DNA of 64,000 nucleotides from contig NZ_PUHY01000012.1 in assembly GCF_002967765.1 (NCBI RefSeq), forward strand, positions 682,001-746,000, given 5' to 3'. The position numbers were made by a program, and so were the translations under genes. The DNA is from Blastopirellula marina. GTDB lineage: Bacteria > Planctomycetota > Planctomycetia > Pirellulales > Pirellulaceae. The first letter of the stretch is position 1, and every line of letters begins with the position of its first letter. The notes under the pieces were generated by a model that saw nothing but the letters and a program-made list of their open reading frames with translations, was not told where the DNA came from and ran no database searches. Shown here piece after piece: positions 1 to 9,068 of the stretch.

Positions 1-1262
1 TGCGAGATTGCATCAGCAAAGAGATGGAACGCTGCGAACTGTTCCTGGTGGAAGGTGACTCGGCCGGTGGTTCGGCCGAAGGGGGGCGTCTGCGAGACTT
101 CCAGGCCATCTTGCCACTGCGAGGTAAGATCCTCAACGCCTATAAGGCTCGCGAAGACAAGGTGTTGGCGAACGAGGAAGTTCGCAGCATGTTCCAAGCA
201 ATCGGCATTGGAATTGGTGCTGAGCAGGACATTAACAAGCGACGATACAACAAAGTGGTAATCATGACCGACGCCGACGTCGACGGTTCCCACATTCGTA
301 CGCTATTGTTGTCGTTCTTCTACCGTCAGATGAACGAACTAGTCGCTGGCGGGCACGTTTACGTCGCCCAACCACCACTGTTCCGTGTTCTGCATAAGAA
401 GCAAACTCGGTACGTGCAGACCGAAGAAGAGATGAAGACTCAACTTCTCGAAAACGGTTTGGCGGATTGTGCCTTCGTCGATGAAAACGACGAAATGATT
501 GAAGGCGAGAAGATGGAAAAGCTGTGTCGCACTTTGGCACCGCTGGAAGAAGCCATTGTCGCCTTGGAACGCCGCGGAATTGGTTTGAAAATTCACGCAG
601 TTCGCATGGATCCAACCACGAATAAACTGCCGGTCTTCCGCCTGGTGATTGGTCGTGAAGATCACTGGTTTGTCAGTAAGAAAGAGGTCGACGCATTCCT
701 GGAAGAACGTGGACTTCTTGCGGAACCAGAAAGCAATCTGCCGGAAGCAGGTCCGATCGTCGATGGAGAAGTCGTTGATAGCGATGCGCCGGCCAGCGAA
801 GGTCAGCCGGAAGCGGAACAAGATCCGAGCGAAGTTCCGCACGTCACCGAACTTCACGAAGTGCGAACGATTAACATCAAGCTCAGCGAGCTGGCAGAGT
901 TGGGCTTCGATATTCAGGCATTGATTCCTCAAGAGCGAACAGGCAGTACCGAATCGCGTTACACGCTGCGTCGTGGCGAAACGGAAACTGGCCTGGAAGA
1001 TCTTCGCGGTCTGCTGGCCGCCGTTCGAAGTGCCGGTGAACGTGGCCTGCAAGTGACTCGCTTTAAAGGTTTGGGTGAAATGAACCCAGAAGAGCTTCGC
1101 GAAACGACGCTCGATCCACAGAACCGCACCTTGATGCAAGTCACCATGAGCGATGCGTCAGCCGCTGACGATATGTTCCGCATTTTAATGGGGGACAAAG
1201 TGGAGCCACGCCGCGAGTTCATCGAGAAGCACGCTTTGGACGTCCGTAACTTGGACGTGTAA
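1..1262 (+). CDS. gyrB: DNA gyrase subunit B, C-terminal part (5' truncated by window edge)
   Basis: GyrB is the ATPase subunit of DNA gyrase and introduces negative supercoils together with GyrA. Only the last ~419 codons are present; the frame is open from base 3 and the N-terminal ATPase domain lies outside. The TOPRIM signature EGDSAGG is seen about 15 codons in, followed by the metal-binding [14 protein letters not shown]. The family's C-terminal motif [12 protein letters not shown] lies near the end. Between them is the longer Gram-negative-type insert, which here carries an acidic Glu/Asp/Pro-rich linker (about 730-850 in the DNA) that looks poorly ordered. KGLGEMNP and QPPL motifs fit gyrase B rather than ParE, but ParE is not fully excluded without the N-terminus. 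A strong hairpin terminator follows the stop codon. Confidence 0.96.
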   Translation, partial: RDCISKEMERCELFLVEGDSAGGSAEGGRLRDFQAILPLRGKILNAYKAREDKVLANEEVRSMFQAIGIGIGAEQDINKRRYNKVVIMTDADVDGSHIRTLLLSFFYRQMNELVAGGHVYVAQPPLFRVLHKKQTRYVQTEEEMKTQLLENGLADCAFVDENDEMIEGEKMEKLCRTLAPLEEAIVALERRGIGLKIHAVRMDPTTNKLPVFRLVIGREDHWFVSKKEVDAFLEERGLLAEPESNLPEAGPIVDGEVVDSDAPASEGQPEAEQDPSEVPHVTELHEVRTINIKLSELAELGFDIQALIPQERTGSTESRYTLRRGETETGLEDLRGLLAAVRSAGERGLQVTRFKGLGEMNPEELRETTLDPQNRTLMQVTMSDASAADDMFRILMGDKVEPRREFIEKHALDVRNLDV

Positions 1263-1287
1263 GTCAGGCATGTTTTCATATGTCCAT

Positions 1288-1318
1288 AAAAAAAGGCCCA
1301 TCATCGATGGGCCTTTTT
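1288..1318. terminator. Bidirectional Rho-independent terminator between gyrB and YTV gene
   Basis: A 7-bp GGCCCAT/ATGGGCC stem with a 5-nt loop is flanked by seven A residues on the left and five T residues on the right. It can end transcription on both strands and lies exactly between the convergent gyrB and the YTV-protein gene. Confidence 0.93.
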
Positions 1319-1339
1319 CATTTTGATTTTGGCTAACAA

Positions 1340-2722
1340 TTAGGTGCCGTCAGCGTCATTCAGTGATGGCTTACCGGTCTCGTCGCTATCACTCGGCGAT
1401 TCTTCTTTGTTGGCCATCGGGCTTTTATCAACCGATTCTTCTTTCGGCTCGACCTTACGATCGATTACCCCACCTTGTCGAACGGCTGGCGTTGGCTCAC
1501 TAGGTGTGACCACCGAACGACGTGTCGTCGTTGCCGGGGGTGCCGTGTAAACTGGGTTACCATAAGCATCCAGCGGGATACGCATGGTCACGGTTCGGGG
1601 TGTCCGCTTCGTGTAAGTGTACTGAACCCATTTCGGGTTAAGCTTTGTTTCCGTAACCGTGCTGGTTTCGGCGACCCACTTCTGGACCTTCACTTCGTAA
1701 GGCTCGACTTTTTCTTCGTACACCATTCGAGTCGTGGTGATCGGAACTTTTCGGACCACTTCTTCCGGAACCCATTTGCAGACCTTCACGGGAACGATGT
1801 TTTCAACGCGCTCCACAACTTGCTTCTGCACAGTCACGGGGATTTGGTTGACCTGCTGCACTTGTTCGTAGCGGGTCACATTGAAAGGAATGCGGCGAAC
1901 CTGAACTTCATCTTCGTAACGAACACGCTGCACAGGGACTTGCTGTGTGACTTGTGTCGGAACGTACTGGGTAGTCGGCACCTGCTGAGCGACCACATTA
2001 GGCACGTACTGAGTGACGTTCGACACGGTTCCCGGACGCTGTTCTGGAATCCAATGCAGGCCACCACGATCGTACATGTATTGACCAGTGGTCGGATCTA
2101 AATAGGTCTGACCTGTCGTCCAACGCAATCGGTTACGAACCGGACCTGGCGTGTAAACCTGAGTGGTTTGGTAACCGCCCTGATCGACATACTGGGTACG
2201 GCAAACCGTTTGCGGTTGGTACATCGTCACGGTTTGGTTTTGGATAACCGTTTCCGTAACCGGACGACGAACGACCCGTTGTTCTTCACGGAACTGAGTT
2301 TCGGTGACGGGGCGAAGAACGGTTTGGACCTGTTCACGCATTTCTGTTTCGTTCACGTAACGAACACGATCGTAGCTGCGATCTTCGGTGCGTTCTTCCC
2401 AAACCGGCTTCATCACGGTGTAACGTTCTTCTCGTTCGGAAGTTTCCGTGATGGGCTTAGCGACGGTGTAGACACGTTCGCGCTGTTCGGTTTCCCAAAC
2501 AGGTCGATAGGTGGTGACCTCTTTCGGGACTTCCACACGTTCGTATTCCAACCGATATGCTGTAACCGGTTGCTCGTCGTAGATCGTTTGAGTAACGACC
2601 TTATAACTTGGACCGCAACCGCCACAACTTTGCGCCAGAGCAACGTTCGGCATAACGCTTGAACCAACCATACCCAACAGGGCAGGGGCTACAAGCACGA
2701 ATTTAAGATGAGCGAGTTTCAT
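1340..2722 (-). CDS. YTV-repeat secreted (cell-wall-type) protein
   Basis: A 460-residue secreted protein. Residues 1-30 form a signal peptide with a hydrophobic core (FVLVAPALLGMV) and an ALA-Q cleavage site. The mature part starts with SCGGCG and then consists of repeats of about 20-25 residues rich in Tyr, Thr, Val, Arg and Glu, with cores such as YTVAKP, YTVMKP, VLRPVTET, VVRRPVTET and VQKWVAET. This is the planctomycete YTV repeat (Pfam family YTV); such proteins have been reported in cell-wall fractions of Rhodopirellula. A central Pro/Gln/Tyr segment with a WTTGQTYLDPTTGQY stretch and an acidic Ser/Glu/Asp tail complete it. Only about four cysteines remain in the mature protein, so extensive disulfide cross-linking is doubtful. 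The start has AGGA 11 nt upstream. A structural envelope role is inferred from the family. Confidence 0.85.
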   Translation of the reverse strand: MKLAHLKFVLVAPALLGMVGSSVMPNVALAQSCGGCGPSYKVVTQTIYDEQPVTAYRLEYERVEVPKEVTTYRPVWETEQRERVYTVAKPITETSEREERYTVMKPVWEERTEDRSYDRVRYVNETEMREQVQTVLRPVTETQFREEQRVVRRPVTETVIQNQTVTMYQPQTVCRTQYVDQGGYQTTQVYTPGPVRNRLRWTTGQTYLDPTTGQYMYDRGGLHWIPEQRPGTVSNVTQYVPNVVAQQVPTTQYVPTQVTQQVPVQRVRYEDEVQVRRIPFNVTRYEQVQQVNQIPVTVQKQVVERVENIVPVKVCKWVPEEVVRKVPITTTRMVYEEKVEPYEVKVQKWVAETSTVTETKLNPKWVQYTYTKRTPRTVTMRIPLDAYGNPVYTAPPATTTRRSVVTPSEPTPAVRQGGVIDRKVEPKEESVDKSPMANKEESPSDSDETGKPSLNDADGT

Positions 2723-3286
2723 GATTCTAGTGTCCTAACCAAGTTGGCTGTTCGAATACGACCTGTGGAGGCCTATCCGCCGACGAAATCCTTCTCGCTC
2801 CTGCTCGGTTCTAATCCCTTAAACGGGGCGCCTCTTCCACATGGATGAGTCTTGTTTAGCCTCGCAAAAATCATGCGGACTGGCAAACAGAAAAGTTTAC
2901 CAGCCGAATCGATTTCAACTGGAAAAGCATACCTCATATAGTCTTACAGCAAACCAAATTGTTTCAAGATTTCGTATCGAATTGCCGACGAACTATTCCG
3001 CTTTACTGACAAACTATGACTACTTTGCAAGGTCGCTACGGGCTAGCTTAACCAGTCGGAAAAGTTTACCGAACGCCTCGTTTAACGTGGTTGAACGATG
3101 ACCAATCGCAACGGACGTTGCGAAATCGCATCATCCACGAACGCTGGACGCGATTCTGTCAGCTGGCAGGGGGAATGCTATCAATCCTGGCTTGCCAGAC
3201 AATTGTCGCCACCACGAAAGAAAGACCAACGTTGCTATCACATGGACTGTCTGCTGATAGCAGGTAGGTCACTGTGAGAGTCGCGA
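2723..3286. other. Intergenic region with two AAAAGTTTACC direct repeats
   Basis: No credible gene in about 560 bp; the one + strand open frame (2841-3101) has no family features. The identical 11-mer AAAAGTTTACC occurs at 2891-2901 and 3061-3071, in the region upstream of the - strand YTV gene. A GCTATCA/TGATAGC inverted repeat (3234-3261) lies just past the end of the SDR gene and could be its transcript end, but no U-tract is seen. Confidence 0.5.
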
Positions 3287-4219
3287 CTAAGAAGATTCCA
3301 ATTCGACAGCCTGATGAATGGCTTCGGCCGTCGACATAGGGCGATGCACGAAACGCCGGGCGGCCCGATCGTCGCGGACGGTGGTCGGGTTCCGCAATCC
3401 TTCAATCAAATGCCGGCCAACCTCGGCACTTGTCGGAGTGACCAATCCCAGCCAAAGACTGGACAAATAGGGAGTGAGCAGTGGGACACTGATCAGATAT
3501 CGCTTCAGGTTTTTCTCCGCCGCGTACATCTTAATTAGTTGCCCATACGTGACCACATCGTGACTGCCAACTTCAAAGGTTTCGCATTCGGCAAGCGGCA
3601 GATCGATCGATTCGACCAGGTACTGCAAGATATCCTCGGTGGCGATAGGTTGTGTAGGTGTTGCCAACCATCGCGGGCATATCATTACCGGCAGTTTCTG
3701 CGTGAGTGAACGAATTAGCTCGTACGAAAGGCTGCCCGGGCCTAGGACGACTGAGGCACGAAGTTCGATCGTTGGCACGCCGGAATCGTGAAAGATGGTT
3801 CCGACTTCATGCCGGCTCCTCAAATGAGGCGAAAGATCCGGATCGTTGTCATCTCCTAGACCTCCCAGGTAGATGATTCTCGACACATTAGCTCGCTTGG
3901 CGGCCTCAGCAAATCCTCTCGCTGCTCGCCGGTCGTTTTCCTGGAAGTCTTTCGCGTTACCCATGCCGTGAATGAGATAGTAGGCAACGTCGACTCCGGC
4001 TAACGCATCTTCCACTGATTTCGAGTCGAGGATATCTCCCGTGCATATTTCGATCTGCTCGCGATAGTCCGAATTAATTCGGTTCGCATTTCTTGCAAAG
4101 CAACGTACGTTGTGAAAAGGCAACAATTTGGGGACCAGCCGACTTCCGACGTAGCCGGTTGCCCCCGTCACCAAGACCGTTTTACGGGGTGGCGGATTGT
4201 CTTGCTGGTCACTCGTCAT
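3287..4219 (-). CDS. Atypical SDR: NAD(P)-binding epimerase/NmrA-like protein
   Basis: A 310-residue cytosolic Rossmann-fold protein. Near the N-terminus it has the dinucleotide-binding motif VTGATGYVGSRLV (residues ~16-28), then the acidic GDILDSKSVEDAL segment typical of atypical SDRs and a YYLIHGMG motif. The middle contains YLGGLGD and IELRASVVLGPGS, where classical enzymes carry the catalytic Tyr/Lys; no clear YxxxK is present. Relatives of this group often carry an extra C-terminal DUF2867 domain, which this protein lacks, so it is the short form. Its start is 105 bp from the divergently transcribed DUF1990 gene, a pairing that suggests related roles. The substrate cannot be told from sequence. 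Confidence 0.8.
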   Translation of the reverse strand: MTSDQQDNPPPRKTVLVTGATGYVGSRLVPKLLPFHNVRCFARNANRINSDYREQIEICTGDILDSKSVEDALAGVDVAYYLIHGMGNAKDFQENDRRAARGFAEAAKRANVSRIIYLGGLGDDNDPDLSPHLRSRHEVGTIFHDSGVPTIELRASVVLGPGSLSYELIRSLTQKLPVMICPRWLATPTQPIATEDILQYLVESIDLPLAECETFEVGSHDVVTYGQLIKMYAAEKNLKRYLISVPLLTPYLSSLWLGLVTPTSAEVGRHLIEGLRNPTTVRDDRAARRFVHRPMSTAEAIHQAVELESS

Positions 4220-4324
4220 TTCGCAAACTTCAGGAAGTGTCTCGTCGTTGTTGTCGATTCATCGAATTTACGGTTCTCTGCCCTGGGAGCCGAAATCTTC
4301 AGATGCTGTGCAGCAGGAACCGTA

Positions 4325-4915
4325 ATGTTTCACTTTTCATCACCCAATTCCGATACCGTCGAACGATTCCTGGCACGGCAGAGAGATCGATCTTTCTCAT
4401 ATTGTCACCAGGGAAAAACGGCTAGTAAACCGCCAGAGGGATTTAAGGTTGATCATACACGGATTCGCCTCGGTCAGGGTATCGAGACCTTCCACGCAGC
4501 GAAAGAAGCCCTGGGAAGATGGCAGCAATTCGATCTCGGGTGGGTGGCGGCCAAACCGACCTCGACAAAGATCAACGAAGGGGAAACGATCTGCGTTATC
4601 GGTCGTGCAGCAGGCATGTATTGGTTGAACGCTTGCCGAATTGTCTACGTTGTCGATGATGCAATGAATACCCCAAAGTTCGGATTCGCCTATGGTACAT
4701 TGCCGGGGCACATGGAGATGGGGGAAGAGCGTTTTCTTGTCGAAATGGACCAGGCTGGCGACGTTTGGTACGACATTCTGGCATTCTCCAGGCCCAAACG
4801 ATGGATTGCCTGGGTGGTCTATTACTACATGAGAAGGCTGCAAAAGCGCTTCGCCCGTGAATCTGCGGCCCGTATGAAATCTCTCGTGCAGCAGCGTATT
4901 CCCCAGGCTGCTTAG
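4325..4915 (+). CDS. DUF1990 family protein
   Basis: A 196-residue protein matching the DUF1990 (UPF0548) pattern: PEGFKVDHTRIRLGQG near residue 40, an RWQQFDLGWV motif, the core LNACRIVYVVDD, and the C-terminal signature FGFAYGTLPGHMEMGEERF followed by VWYDILAFSRP and RFARESAARM. The function of the family is unknown. ATG 4325 is preferred over the upstream in-frame ATG at 4112 because the latter would overlap the divergent SDR gene, the conserved domain begins right after 4325, and AGGA precedes it. DUF1990 genes commonly neighbour NAD-dependent epimerase-like genes, as here. Confidence 0.85.
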   Translation: MFHFSSPNSDTVERFLARQRDRSFSYCHQGKTASKPPEGFKVDHTRIRLGQGIETFHAAKEALGRWQQFDLGWVAAKPTSTKINEGETICVIGRAAGMYWLNACRIVYVVDDAMNTPKFGFAYGTLPGHMEMGEERFLVEMDQAGDVWYDILAFSRPKRWIAWVVYYYMRRLQKRFARESAARMKSLVQQRIPQAA

Positions 4916-5112
4916 TCGGAAACCACCCAAGTGTCGTGTCCGCATAAAAACTCTGCCCGTTGTGAGGTGGGTTAAAGTTTTCTGCCTTGGTGGAATAGGG
5001 GCCCGCGATACGTAACAATGGGCGCAAGCTCGCGCGGTGAGCACACAAGGTCGGCGAAGTGGTTTCGTCGAACCGAAAAGCGCAAAGAACTCCCGTAGGA
5101 GAAGAAAGCATC

Positions 5113-5664
5113 ATGAAATTAGGCATCCTGACCCTCTCGGCTCTACTGTTGGCAATTCCTGGATTGGCAATCGCCCAAGATGCCGAACATGCTCACGACG
5201 AAGCAGCGCACGCTGACCTCCCGACCGAAGCGGTTGCTGTTCTGGCTTCGACCAGTGATAGCGACGTGAAAGGTGTGATCATGCTGAAGCAGGAAGATGG
5301 ATATGTTCATTTGACCGGTAAGGTGATCAACCTCGAGCCAGGCGAACATGGCTTTCACATCCATCAATACGGCGACCTGACCAAGTCAGATGGAACCGCC
5401 GCTGGTGGTCACTACAATCCAGCCGGCCACGAACATGGTGCCCCAGGGACACATAGCCATGCTGGCGACCTGGGTAACATCACGGCCGATGCCAGTGGCG
5501 TTGCTAAGATCGACACCAAAGCCGAAGGTTTGAAGCTGCACATGGTTCTCGGTCGATCGATCGTCGTTCATGCCAAAGCGGACGATCTCAAGAGCCAACC
5601 TTCTGGTGCTGCTGGTCCACGCGTCGGTGTCGGCGTGATCGGTATTGCTCAGCCGAAAGAATAG
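5113..5664 (+). CDS. sodC: Exported Cu/Zn superoxide dismutase without cysteines
   Basis: Converts superoxide to oxygen and hydrogen peroxide outside the cytoplasm. A signal peptide (KLGILTLSALLLAIPGLAIA) is followed by a His/Asp/Glu-rich stretch that may hold metal. Metal-ligand motifs are present: GFHIHQYGD, GGHYNPAGHEHG, HAGDLGNI and a late VVHAKADD. The two cysteines that normally form the intrasubunit disulfide are both absent; the first lies in HQYGDLTKSDGT where a Cys is usual, and the end reads GPRVGVGVIG instead of the usual GxRxACGVIG. The whole 183-residue protein has no cysteine. ATG 5113 is chosen for the strong AGGAGAAGAAA upstream. A terminator follows. Confidence 0.93.
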   Translation: MKLGILTLSALLLAIPGLAIAQDAEHAHDEAAHADLPTEAVAVLASTSDSDVKGVIMLKQEDGYVHLTGKVINLEPGEHGFHIHQYGDLTKSDGTAAGGHYNPAGHEHGAPGTHSHAGDLGNITADASGVAKIDTKAEGLKLHMVLGRSIVVHAKADDLKSQPSGAAGPRVGVGVIGIAQPKE

Positions 5665-5701
5665 CGAATAGTTCGGACGTGATTTCACGTTTGAGAAAAG
5701 T

Positions 5702-5740
5702 AAAAGCGAGGCCTCTGATTTCAGTGACCTCGCTTTTTTT
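5702..5740. terminator. Rho-independent terminator after sodC
   Basis: AAAAGCGAGG pairs with CCTCGCTTTT across a ~16-nt loop and ends in a run of T residues. It lies between the convergent sodC and aroE genes and may serve both. Confidence 0.9.
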
Positions 5741-5770
5741 ATGCGCCGGAGTAACGGATCGATCGGTCGA

Positions 5771-6619
5771 TTAGATTCCCAAGTATTCTTCCAAGGCTTC
5801 GCGCATGACGGAAGGATCGGGATCGACTCCGGTCCAGATCTTGAAGCCGATCACGCCTTGGTTGACTAACATGCCGAGGCCATCGATCGTTCGACAGCCG
5901 GCATCTTTCGCGGCTTGCAGAAATCGCGTCTCTGGCGGGTTAAAGATCACATCCGCCACAATCATCGATTCTCGGAACGTCGATGGATCGACCGGAACCA
6001 TGGCACTGCCGTCGCACAAACCGATGCTCGTTCCATTGATGACGATGTCGGCTTCTTCGGGCAACTCGTGTGTCCCGTTCCAGGGAATCCACTTCGAGTC
6101 GATTCCAACACGCTCCGACAGAAGTTTGGAAAGATCACGACCGCGGCCTGCGTCACGATTGACGATGTCGATGCTGGCCGCTTTGTTTAGTCCTAACTCC
6201 ACGGCAATTGCCCGGGCAGCACCCCCAGCACCAAATAGGACAATCTTCTTTCCCTCCGGATCGATGACTTCCTTCAAGGCCGAGACGAATCCTTTCCCGT
6301 CAGTATTCTCACCGACAAAGCCATCTCCTTCGGCGAAGATACAGTTGACGGCGCCCATCAATTCGGCAGCTTCGGTCAATCGCTTCAGATGGGGAATTAC
6401 AGCCACCTTGTGTGGTATGGTGAAGTTACCACCTCGAAACCCCATCGCCTTCATCCCAGCGACGGCGGCGGGGAGATCTTCCGGTGAGACTTCCAAGGTT
6501 AGGTAACGCCAATCGAGCCCAGCCGCGGCGAACGAACGTTCCATCATGAACTGCGATGGGTTGCCTGCCACCGGTTTGCCCATGCAACATACGATTTCCT
6601 GAAGTGATTCGTCCGCCAT
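5771..6619 (-). CDS. aroE: Shikimate 5-dehydrogenase
   Basis: Reduces 3-dehydroshikimate to shikimate with NADPH in aromatic amino-acid synthesis. The substrate-binding half shows FTIPHK with the catalytic Lys, AVNCIF and GENTDGKGF with the catalytic Asp; the cofactor half has LFGAGGAARA, NGTSIGL and the C-terminal GLGMLVNQG. In the N-terminal substrate motif, usually NPIxHSxSP, this protein reads GKPVAGNPSQ, so the first of the two shikimate-binding serines is Asn. A similar AGNP motif is familiar from planctomycete enzymes of the bifunctional AroDE type, although this protein lacks the dehydratase domain. ATG 6619 is taken as start; an upstream TTG at 6631 would add four residues. Confidence 0.92.
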   Translation of the reverse strand: MADESLQEIVCCMGKPVAGNPSQFMMERSFAAAGLDWRYLTLEVSPEDLPAAVAGMKAMGFRGGNFTIPHKVAVIPHLKRLTEAAELMGAVNCIFAEGDGFVGENTDGKGFVSALKEVIDPEGKKIVLFGAGGAARAIAVELGLNKAASIDIVNRDAGRGRDLSKLLSERVGIDSKWIPWNGTHELPEEADIVINGTSIGLCDGSAMVPVDPSTFRESMIVADVIFNPPETRFLQAAKDAGCRTIDGLGMLVNQGVIGFKIWTGVDPDPSVMREALEEYLGI

Positions 6620-6712
6620 GGTCTCACGCAATCCTTTTTTCGTCGATTAATGCCTACAAGCGTTACATTGTGAATTTTGAGCCGACGTTTTGCAACTTCC
6701 TAGCCGGGAGGA

Positions 6713-7486
6713 ATGCGTGCAATTGCTGAGCGTACGAATCACTATGGAGGAATGATCACCCCCGGTAAATTTCTGCTCCTCTTATTGGTTGCCGCCAGTC
6801 TTTGCGTCGACGTCGCCTTGGCCGCGAATATCTACGCGCCTGATCCTTCTCAGGCCATGTTTGGTTGCCTGTTGGGAATCATCCTCGGACAGATTGGGCT
6901 TCTCGCTTCTGGATGGGTGAAGCGTCCCGATTCCTGGGCATCGTGGTCGATGCTGCTCCTAGCGGCGGTCGGAGTGGGAAGTGTGTTGCTGGGATCGATT
7001 GGAAAGGTACCACTTCTACACTGGACGATCATCCTGGCGGTTTTCGCCATCCTCTGTGTGGCGCTTCCCATGTTTTATCGAATTGGACATGGCTTGGCAT
7101 CGTCGCAGTTTTCTCTATCCGCGATCTTTGGTCTGATGACCGCTTCGACCTTGGTTTGTTTCGCCGTGGTGAACATCGACTTTCCTTGGGAAGAACTCCC
7201 TGTTGCGCTACCTGGGCTAATGGTGTGGAGTTGCCCAGCCATGGTCATCGGTCTGACGATGGTCGAGCAAAAGGAAGATCCTCGGCGACAACTAGCGATC
7301 GGCCTCGGCGCGATCTTGGCTATGTCGCTCACGGCAGCGTGGCTTCTACCGGCGATGTGGAATCGCCTGCCGGTTGTGATTGCTTGGGAAAGTATCTATT
7401 TGATTGTGGCCGGGATGGTAGTACTCCAGGGCCGTGCAAACGATACTGTCCGTATCCCGACGAAAACTTCGCTGTCGGAAAGTTAA
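6713..7486 (+). CDS. Multi-pass membrane protein, tandem array member 1
   Basis: A 257-residue membrane protein of unknown function with about seven hydrophobic segments; the first is FLLLLLVAASLCVDVALAA. It is the first of four consecutive + strand paralogs. The shared hallmark is here LGIILGQIGLLASGWVKRP in the second membrane segment, followed by a short basic loop, and a late segment with LPGLMVWSCPAMVIG. This copy is the most divergent: it lacks the Cys and the second Arg of the motif. GGAGGA directly abuts both possible ATG starts (6713 and 6752); the later one would still keep the first membrane segment. No enzymatic residues or known domain could be recognised. Confidence 0.72.
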   Translation: MRAIAERTNHYGGMITPGKFLLLLLVAASLCVDVALAANIYAPDPSQAMFGCLLGIILGQIGLLASGWVKRPDSWASWSMLLLAAVGVGSVLLGSIGKVPLLHWTIILAVFAILCVALPMFYRIGHGLASSQFSLSAIFGLMTASTLVCFAVVNIDFPWEELPVALPGLMVWSCPAMVIGLTMVEQKEDPRRQLAIGLGAILAMSLTAAWLLPAMWNRLPVVIAWESIYLIVAGMVVLQGRANDTVRIPTKTSLSES

Positions 7487-7524
7487 AGCTTTCCCTGCAC
7501 GCTGCGCCTGCTACGCTGGGGCGT

Positions 7525-8256
7525 ATGAAAAACGACTTCGCCAGCTCGGCGATCCTACTTCTGATTCTCAATTGTCTGTGCATCGATGTCTGGTTGATCG
7601 TCTTGGCGCACCGAGAACGGATCGATCATGAAGAGTTCTATTTGAATGCCTTGATGGGCGCTGTGTGGGGACAGTATGCCCTATGTTGTGCAGCTCGTTT
7701 GCGCTTCGTTGAAAGTCCGGGGCGAACAAAAGTTGGTTTGGTCGCGATACCGATCCTGGGTCTGCTTGTCTATTCCGTAGTCGATCCGACAGAGCAGCTT
7801 ACCCTAATGCTTACGTTGCTGTTAATGTGCTTCGCGCTGACGGCACTAATTTGCTTGGCTCCTGCGACCATCCTGCGTTGGCTAGTTCAAAAGCAAGGTC
7901 GTCAGCTCGGAATGAAGCACCTTTTCGTATTGACCATTGTTTTTGCCGTGGCATCGTTTGGATGTTCGCAGCTCGACTTTGCCGGCATGTTGCTCCTGGT
8001 GTTCTTTTTAGCAGCACTTCCATCGATGGTAGCCTGCCTCATGTTGTCGCTCCCCGATCAGCCGATTATCTATAGCGTGACCATGGTCATCTTTCTACTG
8101 ACCGTTTTGATAGCCGATCAATTTGATCTGTATCACCGTTTTATCGGAAATGCCCAGGAGATCTTTGTATCGCAGATGTTATGCCTGTGGCTGGGCGGAC
8201 AGTTCATGATCGCCGCCGGACGAACGACTCCAAATGAACGGAAGCATGTGACGTAG
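7525..8256 (+). CDS. Multi-pass membrane protein, tandem array member 2
   Basis: A 243-residue membrane protein with six to seven hydrophobic segments and a charged tail (RTTPNERKHVT). The array motif reads GAVWGQYALCCAARLRFVE at residues ~42-60, and the late segment carries ALPSMVACLMLSLPDQ, close to the copy at 9065. ATG 7525 is chosen because the open frame extends far upstream over the preceding gene in another frame; the first hydrophobic segment begins right after this ATG. It starts 38 bp after the previous gene, so co-transcription is likely. Function unknown. Confidence 0.75.
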   Translation: MKNDFASSAILLLILNCLCIDVWLIVLAHRERIDHEEFYLNALMGAVWGQYALCCAARLRFVESPGRTKVGLVAIPILGLLVYSVVDPTEQLTLMLTLLLMCFALTALICLAPATILRWLVQKQGRQLGMKHLFVLTIVFAVASFGCSQLDFAGMLLLVFFLAALPSMVACLMLSLPDQPIIYSVTMVIFLLTVLIADQFDLYHRFIGNAQEIFVSQMLCLWLGGQFMIAAGRTTPNERKHVT

Positions 8257-8321
8257 CAAGCGTCAGTCCCGCTCGCAACAAATCACGTGTTGTCCATTGC
8301 GGAACTCGCTACGATAAAGTC

Positions 8322-9068
8322 ATGAATTATGACCAAGAGCGAAAACACGTTAAGTCAATATTCTTAGGTGGAGTGATACTCGACCTGGCGTTGGCGATTT
8401 TGGCTTATACCGAGCGGGAAGAAAGTACTCCCTGGTTTCTGATCGTTCTGATCGGAGTAATTGTTTCTCAGGTAGGCATCTGCTGCGCCCTCTTTCTGCG
8501 GAATGAGAACCTACGAGAGAACGCGATCGTCTGGCTTGTTATCCTGTTGTTTCTCATGGCTGTTGGGATTTTGGTCGCAACGCAAGGAGACGAAACGGGC
8601 TACCTGATGCTATTCAACTTCGGGATCTGTCTGGCTGTAAATACGATTCCAACGCTCGTAGTACGTTGGTTTTTCCCTGCCTATCGTCTTCAATTTTCAA
8701 TTGTGCAAATCATGTGGCTGACGGCCGCGATCGGCATTTTGGCCATGTTGCTGCGATCGGCTGGCATGATAATGGTTTGGATTGTGGGCATTCTTGCTGT
8801 CGTCACGGGACCGGCGGCATTGGCAAGTTTTGTACTGAATCATACCCATAGCAGTTCGGTGTACTACTTGGTGATGTCCATCGCAACCGGAATCATCGGA
8901 CTGTGCTGGATCTGTTATCCACCTATGGCCCCGGTCTTCGTCTTTTTAATGGCTCAAGCCGTCGGTTCGATCCTTGGTGGATCTGTTGTCCTGCGAATTA
9001 AGCCAGACCGCATATTAGCGACCCATTTAGCAGACGCAGCATCTGATTCATTGGCCGGTCCGGGGTGA
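8322..9068 (+). CDS. Multi-pass membrane protein, tandem array member 3
   Basis: A 248-residue membrane protein with a charged N-terminus (MNYDQERKHVK) and about seven hydrophobic segments. The array motif is LIGVIVSQVGICCALFLRNE, and the later YRLQFSIVQIMWLTAA matches the QFS/QFT segment of members 1 and 4. Its stop codon overlaps the start of the next gene in a GTGA arrangement, which implies translational coupling. No known domain is recognised. Confidence 0.75.
   Translation: MNYDQERKHVKSIFLGGVILDLALAILAYTEREESTPWFLIVLIGVIVSQVGICCALFLRNENLRENAIVWLVILLFLMAVGILVATQGDETGYLMLFNFGICLAVNTIPTLVVRWFFPAYRLQFSIVQIMWLTAAIGILAMLLRSAGMIMVWIVGILAVVTGPAALASFVLNHTHSSSVYYLVMSIATGIIGLCWICYPPMAPVFVFLMAQAVGSILGGSVVLRIKPDRILATHLADAASDSLAGPG

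Noticed and set aside
339-1139. 266-residue - strand frame inside gyrB
   Set aside because: Antisense shadow of conserved gyrB sequence.
2841-3101. 86-residue + strand frame upstream of the YTV gene
   Set aside because: Low-complexity Ser/Asn/Lys content, overlapping the direct repeats; no support as a gene.
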